DNA from: Gemmatimonadaceae bacterium
GTDB lineage: Bacteria; Gemmatimonadota; Gemmatimonadetes; Gemmatimonadales; Gemmatimonadaceae
DNA length: 9,282 bases
NCBI GenBank assembly: GCA_019689955.1
Contig: JADGGM010000076.1
Location: 1-9,282, forward strand
Direction of reading: 5' to 3'
Below are positions 1 to 6,577 of the stretch, one piece after another (positions within the stretch are counted from its first letter, which is position 1; each line of letters starts with the position of its first letter). The notes below the pieces were generated by a model. It made no database searches. It worked only from the letters and a program-made list of their open reading frames with translations, and was not told the origin of the DNA. Made by a program: the position numbers and the translations under genes.

Positions 1-151
1 GAGCGGGGCGGGGAGCGGCAGCGTCCGGCCGGGGGAGAGGGCGCGTGCGTGCGATTGCGGTGGCGTGGAAATGATGACGCATCGGTATCTGGGTCGATGT
101 ATGGTAGGCCGTGTTTCGTGCTTGTCTCGTTCGACCCGGGGGGGTGATACT
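1..151. other. Non-coding upstream region of the Uma2 gene
   Basis: No recognisable gene is visible here. An in-frame upstream extension of the Uma2 gene could begin at 65, but the residues it adds resemble no Uma2 N-terminus and the ribosome-binding site lies downstream of it. A weak sigma70-like pair can be drawn: TTGTCT at 122-127 and GATACT at 146-151 with an 18-base spacer, each matching four of six consensus bases. It would place transcription start near 158, inside the gene, so it conflicts with the ribosome site at 140-148. I see no terminator or repeat in this stretch. Confidence 0.4.
140..148 (+). promoter_or_regulatory. Shine-Dalgarno site of the Uma2 gene
   Basis: GGGGGTGAT closely resembles the extended anti-16S complement AGGAGGTGAT. 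It sits a few bases before the ATG at 152, which decides the start in favour of 152 over the in-frame codon at 65. A second in-frame ATG follows at 158 but is further from this site. Confidence 0.55.
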
Positions 152-715
152 ATGGCCATGCGTGCGTCGCGCTACTACACGGCGGAGATGGTCCGGCAGC
201 TCTGGGACCCGGCCCGTCATTGGCCGCGTTACGAGACGGTCCACGGGGAGCTGCTCGTGACGCCGGCGCCGCGTATGTGGCATCAGGAGCTGGTGAAGCG
301 GCTCTTGTTCGCCCTTCACACATATCTCCTGGGTGAACGGGCGGTCGGGTGTGTGTTCACGTCGCCATCCGACATCAGCTGGGGGTTGGAGGACACGCTG
401 GTGCAGCCCGACGTGTTCGTGGTCTCGCTGGAGGAAGCGCGGACGCTCGAGTGGGCGCGAGTGCGCACGCTGCTCCTCGCCGTGGAGGTATTGAGCCCCA
501 GCTCGCGGCGCGCCGATCTGCTCGTGAAGCGGCGGTTGTACCAGGAGCAAGGGACCCCCTTGTACTGGATCGTCGATGGCGATGCGCGATCCGTGGAGGT
601 ATGGACTGCGGACGCTCACCGCTCGCACTGCGAACGCGAAGTGCTGGTGTGGCAGCCTGCTGGGGCGGCGCAGCCGTTCACCCTTCCGCTCGCGGAGTTG
701 TTCGCGCCGATGTGA
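152..715 (+). CDS. Uma2 family (DUF820) PD-(D/E)XK nuclease-like protein
   Basis: This is a 187-residue protein of the Uma2/DUF820 family, predicted restriction-endonuclease-fold proteins of unknown biological role that often occur in many copies per genome. It shows the family motifs in order: YETVHGELLVTPAP (residues 27-40, Glu33), HQELV (44-48), QPDVFVV (85-91, Asp87), AVEVLSPSS (110-118, Glu112), Lys126 in the D-x3-K segment, then GTPLYWIVD (134-142). Asp87, Glu112 and Lys126 are the likely metal-site residues by analogy with the family. Length is normal and the frame is intact. The start at 152 is chosen from the ribosome-binding site. The gene stands alone and converges on the transporter block, so context says nothing about its target. 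Nuclease activity is a family prediction, not shown here. Confidence 0.88.
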   Translation: MAMRASRYYTAEMVRQLWDPARHWPRYETVHGELLVTPAPRMWHQELVKRLLFALHTYLLGERAVGCVFTSPSDISWGLEDTLVQPDVFVVSLEEARTLEWARVRTLLLAVEVLSPSSRRADLLVKRRLYQEQGTPLYWIVDGDARSVEVWTADAHRSHCEREVLVWQPAGAAQPFTLPLAELFAPM

Positions 716-740
716 GGCGCAGGCGGGGCGAAGGGCAGCT

Positions 741-775
741 GTCGAGCAACTACGGCGAGCCCGCTAGTTGTCGAC
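741..775. terminator. Imperfect hairpin between convergent genes, possible bidirectional terminator
   Basis: The left arm at 741-755 pairs with the right arm at 761-775, giving 14 base pairs with single-base bulges at 746 and 764 and a five-base loop (756-760). It lies 25 bases after the Uma2 stop and includes the TAG stop (766-764) of the converging ATPase gene. Its place between two convergent genes fits a terminator acting on both strands. There is no run of T on either side, so it is not a textbook intrinsic terminator. Confidence 0.45.
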
Positions 776-1522
776 GATCCAGCCGTCGCGGAGCTGGATG
801 ATGCGATTGCCGTAGGCGGCGTTGGTGTCGGAGTGGGTGACCTGGATGATGGTCGTCCCTTGCTGATTGAGCTTGGTGAACAGCTCCATGATCTCGGCCC
901 CCTGCGTGGAGTGCAGGTTCCCCGTGGGCTCGTCCGCCAGGATCAGCTTGGGGCTCGCGATCACGGCACGGGCGACCGCGACGAGCTGCTGCTGGCCGCC
1001 GGAGAGCTGTCGCGGGTAGAGGTCCTTCTTCCCGACGATGTTGAACCGATCGAGCGTATCGGCGACGATCGCTTCGCGCTCGCTCTTCTTGATGTTGCGG
1101 TATGAGAGCGGGATGTCGAGGTTCTCGGCCACCGTGAGGTCGTCGATCAGATGATACTGCTGGAAGACGAAGCCGATGTACCGCTTGTTGAGCGCGACAC
1201 GCTCTTTCACCGAGAGCGTGTGCACCGGGTGGCCAAGGAACCAGAACTCCCCCGTCCACGCACTGTCCAGCATGCCGAGCACGCTCAAGAGGGTCGACTT
1301 CCCCGCGCCCGAGGGCCCCATGATCGACACGAACTCCCCCTGGCGGACGTCGAACGTGATGCGGCGGAGCACGTAGACCTGCCCGTTCCCCACCGGGTAC
1401 GATTTCTCGATCCCGCGCGTGGAGATAAGCAAGGAGTCGTCGGCACCGGGCCCGGCGGCCGCGGAGGGCTCGGCCGTTGGGCCGGAGGCAGCGCCGGAGA
1501 ACAGCGATCTCAACGAAGGCAT
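764..1522 (-). CDS. MacB/LolD-type ABC transporter ATPase with degenerate D-loop and signature helix
   Basis: This 252-residue nucleotide-binding protein resembles the LolD/MacB/FtsE group that powers type VII ABC transporters from the cytoplasmic face. Visible motifs are Walker [10 protein letters not shown] (69-77), Q-loop FQQYHL (120-125), signature LSGGQ (173-177), Walker B LILADEP (193-199) with catalytic Glu198, and switch His230. Two positions depart from the usual family sequence: the D-loop reads GNLHS (His204 for Asp), and the residue after LSGGQQQ is Leu180 where Arg is usual. The first 30 residues are an Ala/Ser/Pro-rich extension. The ATG at 1522 is preferred because TGAGG lies eight bases upstream, whereas a TTG at residue 31 has no such site. 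It is the last gene of the block, 112 bases after the permease, a gap with no clear promoter. ATP hydrolysis is likely but could be altered. Confidence 0.9.
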   Translation of the reverse strand: MPSLRSLFSGAASGPTAEPSAAAGPGADDSLLISTRGIEKSYPVGNGQVYVLRRITFDVRQGEFVSIMGPSGAGKSTLLSVLGMLDSAWTGEFWFLGHPVHTLSVKERVALNKRYIGFVFQQYHLIDDLTVAENLDIPLSYRNIKKSEREAIVADTLDRFNIVGKKDLYPRQLSGGQQQLVAVARAVIASPKLILADEPTGNLHSTQGAEIMELFTKLNQQGTTIIQVTHSDTNAAYGNRIIQLRDGWIVDN

Positions 1523-1634
1523 TCCTCGTACCTCAGCATGGTGGTCGGAGCAACGCGCCCCGCGAGGCTCCGGGAAAGATATGCGGCTCCGTGCCTCGGC
1601 CCCGCAATGCCGCGACCCTCCCGATGCGAGCGCG

Positions 1635-4037
1635 TCATTCCGCCCGCAGCGCGATCAGTGGATCCACCCGCGTCGCGCGGTAGGCGGGGAGGTAGCTCGC
1701 CACGAGCGCGACCAGCACGAGGAGGAGCGACACCCCCGCGTACGTGGGCACGTCGGTCGGGGCGATGCCGTAGAGCAAGCTGCCGAGCAGCCGCGTGGCG
1801 CCGAGCGAGAGCGCGACCCCCGCGACGATCCCGACCAGGGTGAGCCCGAGCCCTTCTCCGACGACCATCCGGCGGACCGCGCTCTGCTGTGCGCCGAGCG
1901 CAATGCGAATCCCCATCTCGCGCCTCCGCTCGGCCACACCGAACGCGAGCACCGCGTAGAGCCCGATCGCCGCGAGGAGCACGGCCACCCCGGCGAACGT
2001 CGCCAACAGCGCCGCCGTGAAGCGGCGGTCGACCGACGAACGCGAGACGAGCTGCTCGATCGTGGAGAGCTCCATCGGTACGTCCGGGTCCACCGCGTGG
2101 ATCCGCGCGCGCACCGAAGGGATGAGCGCGTCGGGCGAGCCCGTGGTGCGAGCAAGCACCGTCATCCCGTACCGCGTGCGCGATGGCATCTGCGGAGCGA
2201 ACACGTACGCCGTGGGCGACGGCGTGGACGCGAGACTCCTGTCGCGAACGTCCGCCACCACGCCCACGACCGTGAGCCACGGGTCGGAGCGCGAGTCCAT
2301 CCCGAAGAAGCGCATCCGGTGGCCCAGCGGGTCCTCCCCGGGCCAGTACGTCTGCGCGAGGCTCTGGGAGATCACGACCGCCGGCGCGCCGCCGGGCGCG
2401 TCGGTGCTGGTGAACGTTCGGCCGCGAAGGGTGCGGATGCGCATCGCGCCGAAGTAGTCGCCGTCCACTACGCGGTACTCGGCGTACCCCGTGGCGCCAT
2501 CGCGGCCGAGCTCGAAACCGCCGTTGGCGAACGGGCCGCTGAGCGGGGCGGCGTTGATCGCGCCCGCGGCCACGACGCCGGGGAGCGTACCCACTTCCGC
2601 GATCACGCGGTCCACGTACAGGCGGGACGCCGTCGGCGTCAGGTACTTCGACGGGGGGGGGTACACGTCCGCGGTGACGACGCCCGTCCGCGCGAAGCCC
2701 GGGTCCACGGCGAGGAGCCGCGCCAGGCTGCGCAGGAGGAGCCCCGCGCCGGTGAGGAGGACCACGGCGAGCGCCACTTCGCCGATCACGAGGATCCCGC
2801 GCGCGCGGCCACCGGCGCGGGTGGCGCCGCGTCCGCCGCCGCTGGCGAGCGTGGGCTGCGGATCGACGCCCGCGGCGCGGAGCGCGGGGGCGAGGCCGAA
2901 GAGGAGACCGGTGGCCAGGGACGCGGCGAGCGTGAAGAGCGCGACGCGCGCGTCGAGCGAGACGTGCGGCGCGCCGGGAAGTCCGCCGGGGATGAACGCG
3001 ACCACCGCGTCCATGCCGAGGCGCGCGACCCAGAGCCCGGCCGCGCCGCCGGCGAGCGCGAGGAGGAGGCTCTCCGTCACGAGCTGACGCGCGAGCCGCC
3101 CGCGGTCCGCGCCGAGCGCCGTGCGGATGGCGAGCTCCCTGGCGCGCGAGCGATCGCGCACCAGCAGCGCGCTCGCGAGGTTGAGGCAGACGATGAGGAG
3201 GATGCACGTCACCGCGCCCATGAGCAGGAGGAGCCGGCCGCGCACGGGGCCGGCGAGCCGCTCGTGCAGCCCGGTCACGCGGACGTCGAGCGCGTCGTCG
3301 TCGGAGCCGTACGTGGCGTGGAGGCGTGCGGCGATGGCGCTCATCTCGTGGCGTGCCTGGTCGATCGTGACGCCGGGGCGCAGGCGGCCGATCACCTCCC
3401 AGTTGTGCGCGGTGCGGCCGCTCTCGTCGGCCACGAGCTCGCTCGGCGCCCAGAGGTCGGTACCGTCGGGGAACGCGAAGCCCGGGGGCATCACGCCCAC
3501 GATCGTGAGCGTGAACCCATCGACCTGGAGGCGCTTGCCGAGCACATCGCGCGTGCCGCCGAGGCGTTCGCGCCAGAACCGGTCGCTCACGACCGCAGCG
3601 GGCGCGGCGCCGAACTGGTGCTCGTCGTCCGTGAACGTGCGTCCGAGCGCGGGGGGCACGCCGAGCACGGTGAAGAACCCGCGCGAGACCGCGGCCACCG
3701 TCGCGCGCGTGGGCTCGTCGCCGCCGAGGATCGCCGACGGACCCGCGGCGTACGCCGCGAGTGCCGAGAAGCTCCGCGCTTGCGCGCGCCAGTCGCGGAA
3801 GTTGGGGGGGGAGACCGGCGCAACGTGCCCGTCGCGCGTGGTCTGCTCCTCGAGCGTCACCAGCTGCGCGGGGGACGGGTAGGGGAGCGGGCGGAGGAGC
3901 ACGGCGTCGACGATGCTGAACATCGCCGTGTTCGCGCCGAGCCCCACGGCGAGGGTGAGGAGGGCGACGGCGGTGAAGCCGCGATGCGTGCGGAGCGCCC
4001 GGAGCGCGTACCGTATGTCCTGTGTCAACGTCTGCAT
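1635..4037 (-). CDS. ADOP-type double FtsX/MacB permease
   Basis: This 800-residue membrane protein has the architecture of the acidobacterial duplicated orphan permease family. An N-terminal transmembrane helix (about 22-45) is followed by a first periplasmic MacB-like core (46-265), an FtsX domain with three helices (about 269-293, 318-348, 365-387), a linker, a fifth helix (about 412-437), a second periplasmic core (440-668) and a second FtsX domain (about 675-700, 727-755, 765-787). The duplication shows in the paired motifs ELAIRTALGA (301-310) and EMGIRIALGA (707-716), just after a helix in each half. The ATG at 4037 has GGGGGAG eight bases upstream. It lies 147 bases after one ATPase gene and 112 before another, so here it is not an orphan. 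The frame is intact despite C9 and C8 tracts. Such permeases usually couple ATP hydrolysis to periplasmic movement; the substrate is unknown. Confidence 0.92.
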   Translation of the reverse strand: MQTLTQDIRYALRALRTHRGFTAVALLTLAVGLGANTAMFSIVDAVLLRPLPYPSPAQLVTLEEQTTRDGHVAPVSPPNFRDWRAQARSFSALAAYAAGPSAILGGDEPTRATVAAVSRGFFTVLGVPPALGRTFTDDEHQFGAAPAAVVSDRFWRERLGGTRDVLGKRLQVDGFTLTIVGVMPPGFAFPDGTDLWAPSELVADESGRTAHNWEVIGRLRPGVTIDQARHEMSAIAARLHATYGSDDDALDVRVTGLHERLAGPVRGRLLLLMGAVTCILLIVCLNLASALLVRDRSRARELAIRTALGADRGRLARQLVTESLLLALAGGAAGLWVARLGMDAVVAFIPGGLPGAPHVSLDARVALFTLAASLATGLLFGLAPALRAAGVDPQPTLASGGGRGATRAGGRARGILVIGEVALAVVLLTGAGLLLRSLARLLAVDPGFARTGVVTADVYPPPSKYLTPTASRLYVDRVIAEVGTLPGVVAAGAINAAPLSGPFANGGFELGRDGATGYAEYRVVDGDYFGAMRIRTLRGRTFTSTDAPGGAPAVVISQSLAQTYWPGEDPLGHRMRFFGMDSRSDPWLTVVGVVADVRDRSLASTPSPTAYVFAPQMPSRTRYGMTVLARTTGSPDALIPSVRARIHAVDPDVPMELSTIEQLVSRSSVDRRFTAALLATFAGVAVLLAAIGLYAVLAFGVAERRREMGIRIALGAQQSAVRRMVVGEGLGLTLVGIVAGVALSLGATRLLGSLLYGIAPTDVPTYAGVSLLLVLVALVASYLPAYRATRVDPLIALRAE
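2653..2661 (-). repeat. Nine-base homopolymer (C9 on the coding strand) inside the ADOP gene
   Basis: Nine G on the + strand read as nine C in the coding direction. They encode the triple proline of VYPPPSKY (458-465) at the start of the second periplasmic domain. The tract is in frame as given; gain or loss of one base would truncate the second half of the permease. Confidence 0.8.
3804..3811 (-). repeat. Eight-base homopolymer (C8 on the coding strand) inside the ADOP gene
   Basis: Eight G on the + strand read as C8 within the codons for VSPPNFRDW (75-83). This PPNF segment is a conserved-looking part of the first periplasmic domain. A one-base slip here would remove nearly the whole permease. 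Confidence 0.8.
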
Positions 4038-4160
4038 GCTCGATGCTCCCCCTGTCCCACGATGAGCGGAGTCATTCGCTGTGAAGGGCTACGAGCTGGC
4101 CCGGGGCGGAGTACAGAGTGGCCGCAGGGGCACGGCGTTCACGACATGCATCGATCTCGT

Positions 4161-4174
4161 GTCGCCGCGGCGAC
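4161..4174. terminator. Perfect 14-base palindrome after the ATPase stop, possible weak terminator or attenuator
   Basis: GTCGCCGCGGCGAC is its own reverse complement. It begins 10 bases downstream of the TAG stop of the ATPase gene, in the 147-base gap before the permease gene. As RNA it could form a five-pair GC stem with a four-base loop. No T-run follows in the transcription direction, so it could equally be a pause, an mRNA-stability hairpin, a protein site or chance in GC-rich DNA. The rest of the gap (4038-4184) holds the permease ribosome site and no clear promoter. Confidence 0.25.
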
Positions 4175-4184
4175 GCGTTCGCTG

Positions 4185-4997
4185 CTACTTCACGTCGAAC
4201 CCGCTGCGCCGCAGCTCCGCCTCATCGTGTTGCTCGCGCGACCCCGCCTCCTCCTCCACCACGCGTCCGTCGAACAGGTGGATCGTCCGGTCCGCGTGAG
4301 CGGCGTAGCGAGGATCGTGGGTGACCATGATGATCGTCGCCCCCTGGCGGTGCAGGTCGCGCAGTAGCTCCATCACCGCCTCGCCGTTCGTCGAGTCGAG
4401 GTTTCCGGTGGGCTCGTCTGCGAGGAGGATGAGCGGCTCGCCGGCCACGGCGCGCGCGACCGCGACGCGCTGCTGTTGGCCGCCGGAGAGCTGCGACGGG
4501 TAGTGCTTCACGCGGTGCGACATCCCTACCTTCTCCAGCGCCTCGAGCACGCGCCGGCGGCGTTCCGCGGAGTCCATCCCGCGGTAGGTGAGCGGGAGCT
4601 CCACGTTCTCGTACACCGTGAGGTCGCCGATCAGGTTGAACGCCTGGAAGATGAACCCGATCTGCCGGTTGCGGACGCGCGCGCGCTGGCTCGCGGTGAG
4701 CTGGGCGACGGGCTGTCCGTCGAGGAAGTATTCTCCCTCCGACGGCGTGTCGAGGAGGCCGAGGATCGAGAGGAGCGTCGTCTTGCCGCACCCGGAGGGG
4801 CCGGCGATGGCGAGGTACTCGCCCGGCTGCACCTCGAGGTGCACGCCGGAGAGCGCGTGCGTCTCCACCTCGTCCGTGTAGAAGATCTTCTTGATGCCAT
4901 CGAGGCGAATGAGCGCCTTGGTCTCCACGTCGGTGGTGGAGCCCGAGCCGAACGACAGAGCGGATGCGTCCGAGCGAGGAGAAGACTGGGATGGCAT
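4185..4997 (-). CDS. MacB/LolD-type ABC transporter ATPase, canonical motifs
   Basis: This 270-residue ATPase of the LolD/MacB/FtsE group has a complete set of motifs: Walker A GPSGCGKTT (66-74), Q-loop FQAFNL (117-122), signature LSGGQQQRVAVARA (170-183), Walker B LLADEP (191-196) with Glu195, D-loop GNLDS (198-202) and switch His227. Residues 1-27 form a Ser-rich extension before the usual start of the fold, and a charged tail (about 247-270) follows it. The ATG at 4997 has only a weak GGA seven bases upstream. The gene follows the adaptor gene after 51 bases, close enough to share a transcript. It is the best candidate for the main energy source of the transporter. It is clearly distinct from the degenerate ATPase at 764-1522, and both keep the catalytic Glu and His. 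Confidence 0.92.
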   Translation of the reverse strand: MPSQSSPRSDASALSFGSGSTTDVETKALIRLDGIKKIFYTDEVETHALSGVHLEVQPGEYLAIAGPSGCGKTTLLSILGLLDTPSEGEYFLDGQPVAQLTASQRARVRNRQIGFIFQAFNLIGDLTVYENVELPLTYRGMDSAERRRRVLEALEKVGMSHRVKHYPSQLSGGQQQRVAVARAVAGEPLILLADEPTGNLDSTNGEAVMELLRDLHRQGATIIMVTHDPRYAAHADRTIHLFDGRVVEEEAGSREQHDEAELRRSGFDVK

Positions 4998-5048
4998 GGT
5001 GAAATCCGGTTCGGGTGAGTGTCTCTGCGAGCGCGAGTGCGTGGCGCG

Positions 5049-6293
5049 TCAGCGGAGGCGGACGCGGTCGTGCGAGTCCATGGCGGACATGTCCGAGATG
5101 ATCACGCGGTCGCCGACGTTGAGTCCCTGGACGACCTCGATGGTGTTCACCGAGCTGCGGCCGAGCTTGACGTTCACGCGGGTCGCCTCCTTGCCGTCGG
5201 GGGCGAGCTTGAACAGCCCCACGGTGCTCTCGGCCTGGCCGTACGCCGGGCGGCCGACGTACAACACGTCCTTGAGCCGCTCGATCTCGATCGTGCCATC
5301 GACGCTCAGCTCGGGGCGCGCGCCGGAGGGGAGCTTCCCGTCGAGTGCGACATCCACGGTCACGGTCCCGTTCTGCGCGGAGGGGTCCATGCGAATCACG
5401 TGACCGGACACAATCCCGTTGCGCGTGTCGATCGCCGCCGGCTGGCCGAGCTGGACGTCCTTCGCCTGCGTCTCCGGGATGCGCAGCACCGCCTTGAGGC
5501 GGCCGGGCTGCGCGACCTTCGCCAGCAGTGTCCCGGCCTGCACCCACTGGCCAGGCTGGAGATCCATGTCCTGCAGGACGCCGTCGAACCCGGCCCGCAC
5601 CTGCATGCTTTCGACGCGCTTGCGCTGGAACTCGACGATCGCCTTGAGGCGCTCGACCGTCTGGCGCTGGAGCGCGATCTGCTCCTTGATGGACTTGGAC
5701 AGCACTTCGAGCTGCTCGGTTGCCGCGTGATACCGCGCCTCGGCCTCCTGCGCCTTGTCGCGCGCGTCGCCCACGTCCTTCGGGGAGAGGAGCCCCTTCT
5801 GGGCCAGCGGCTCGGCCACGTCGGCCGCGCGCTTGGCCGTCTGGTAGTCGGCGCGGGCCGTTGCGACGGCGCCTTCCTGGGTGAGGCGCTGCGTCTCCAG
5901 CGTGGTCTCGAGGCTGGCGAGCTGGGCCTGGGCGGCGCTCAACTGCTGCTCCGCGGTGAGCGCCTCGAGCTGCACGTCGGGGTTGCTCATCTGCAGGATG
6001 AGCGTGTTCGCCGCTACTTTAGTCCCAGGGCGAACGTAGATCTGATCCACCCGCCCCCCCGTGACGGCCGAGATGTAGAGGACCTGTTCCGGCTCCAGCG
6101 TCCCCGGACCCCGGACCTGCCGCACCATCTCGCCCCTGCGTACCGTGTCGATCCAGAGCGTGCTCCGATCCACCGAGGGCGCCGCCGGCTCCAACCGCCC
6201 GAGGGCGGCCGTGATGAGCACTACGCCCCCGACGGCGAGACCGCCGATGACGTACTTCTTTTTCTTGCTGCGTGGCTCGCGAGGGATGTCCAA
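5049..6293 (-). CDS. HlyD/MacA-like periplasmic adaptor (membrane fusion protein)
   Basis: This 414-residue adaptor would link an inner-membrane transporter to an outer-membrane channel. A basic N-terminus (PREPRSKKKK, 4-13) precedes one membrane anchor (about 14-31). Then come the first lipoyl half (about 73-106), a long coiled-coil hairpin rich in Gln, Ala, Leu and charged residues (about 108-226), the second lipoyl half (227-260), a beta-barrel (about 265-340) and a membrane-proximal domain ending VRLR. At the hairpin tip Leu163 and Ser170 fit the L-x6-S part of the TolC-contact RLS motif, but the Arg position is Val159. The start is TTG (6293-6291) with GGAG nine bases upstream and the anchor correctly placed after it. 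It is the first gene of the transporter block, divergent from bioF. No outer-membrane channel gene is in the window. Its closest named relative by layout is MacA. Confidence 0.9.
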   Translation of the reverse strand: MDIPREPRSKKKKYVIGGLAVGGVVLITAALGRLEPAAPSVDRSTLWIDTVRRGEMVRQVRGPGTLEPEQVLYISAVTGGRVDQIYVRPGTKVAANTLILQMSNPDVQLEALTAEQQLSAAQAQLASLETTLETQRLTQEGAVATARADYQTAKRAADVAEPLAQKGLLSPKDVGDARDKAQEAEARYHAATEQLEVLSKSIKEQIALQRQTVERLKAIVEFQRKRVESMQVRAGFDGVLQDMDLQPGQWVQAGTLLAKVAQPGRLKAVLRIPETQAKDVQLGQPAAIDTRNGIVSGHVIRMDPSAQNGTVTVDVALDGKLPSGARPELSVDGTIEIERLKDVLYVGRPAYGQAESTVGLFKLAPDGKEATRVNVKLGRSSVNTIEVVQGLNVGDRVIISDMSAMDSHDRVRLR

Positions 6294-6384
6294 GCGAACG
6301 TGCTCCGTTGGCGTGGTTAGATGATCGACGTGTTGCTTTGGTTTGCTGACCCAGAAGGGAAGGAGCGTGCCGCGGGCGGGGCAA

Positions 6385-6390
6385 TGTCAA
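6385..6390 (-). promoter_or_regulatory. Isolated TTGACA, possible -35 box for the transporter block
   Basis: A perfect TTGACA on the minus strand lies about 90 bases upstream of the adaptor start, in the correct orientation. At the expected distance the sequence is GC-rich (CGCTCC) and not a -10 box. The site is therefore either an activator-dependent promoter or a chance match. Confidence 0.2.
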
Positions 6391-6431
6391 GTCGTTGTGT
6401 TCGTAGCAGTTGCGCCTTCTCCAACGGTCGC

Positions 6432-6489
6432 GCTCGGTAGCCGGTCTGACCGAAAGTGGGAATGCCCGTCCCACAGGCGAACACCGAGC
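6432..6489. other. Possible structured RNA: three-way junction in the bioF/adaptor intergenic region
   Basis: GCTCGGT (6432-6438) pairs perfectly with ACCGAGC (6483-6489) to close a domain containing two hairpins. These are CGGT (6442-6445) with ACCG (6449-6452), and GTGGG (6456-6460) with CCCAC (6470-6474). Unpaired stretches include AAA (6453-6455) and AGGCGAAC (6475-6482). On the + strand it would lie in the leader of bioF, 88 bases before the start; on the - strand, in the leader of the adaptor gene. I could not match it to any riboswitch consensus I know. Short GC helices are common by chance at this base composition, so it needs covariation support. Confidence 0.25.
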
Positions 6490-6511
6490 TCTGACCTTTC
6501 TCGTACGTGCC

Positions 6512-6536
6512 GGGCGCCCGTTCCGGCGCGGCGCCC
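6512..6536 (+). other. Strong GC hairpin upstream of bioF, possible attenuator
   Basis: GGGCGCC (6512-6518) pairs with GGCGCCC (6530-6536) over an 11-base loop, seven G-C pairs in all, ending 41 bases before the bioF start. The left arm is also part of the palindrome CGGGCGCCCG (6511-6520), so alternative foldings exist. With the upstream junction at 6432-6489 the order looks like sensor then switch, but no T-run follows and the role is unproven. Confidence 0.25.
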
Positions 6537-6577
6537 CTACCACTTGGCGCGTGGCGCTGCATCATATCAGTGCATCG

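Noticed and set aside
1523..1634. Promoter for the last ATPase gene (TTGCGG and CATATC, 18-base spacer, - strand)
   Set aside because: Each box matches only three of six consensus bases, too weak to support a promoter, although the 112-base gap leaves room for one.
4147..4155. TGCATCGAT shared with 6571-6579, just before bioF
   Set aside because: A nine-base match only, containing the self-complementary ATCGAT, with no common context or flanking similarity; likely coincidence.
1419..4367. A 982-codon open frame on the + strand antisense to the ADOP permease
   Set aside because: Its protein is dominated by Arg, Glu, His and Gly with no domain, as expected of an antisense frame in GC-rich coding DNA. 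The opposite strand encodes a full, recognisable permease and parts of both ATPases.
6464..6499. Resemblance to 5S rRNA loop C (CCCGTCCCA ... CGAACAC)
   Set aside because: The short similarity is not supported by the flanking helices: there is no CCG/CGG helix around the GAAC, no GTTAAG segment and no terminal stem. It is best seen as chance.
6294..6577. BirA-type biotin operator
   Set aside because: I looked for the TTGTAAACC...GGTTTACAA type of inverted repeat upstream of bioF and found none. Biotin control, if present, uses something else or acts elsewhere.
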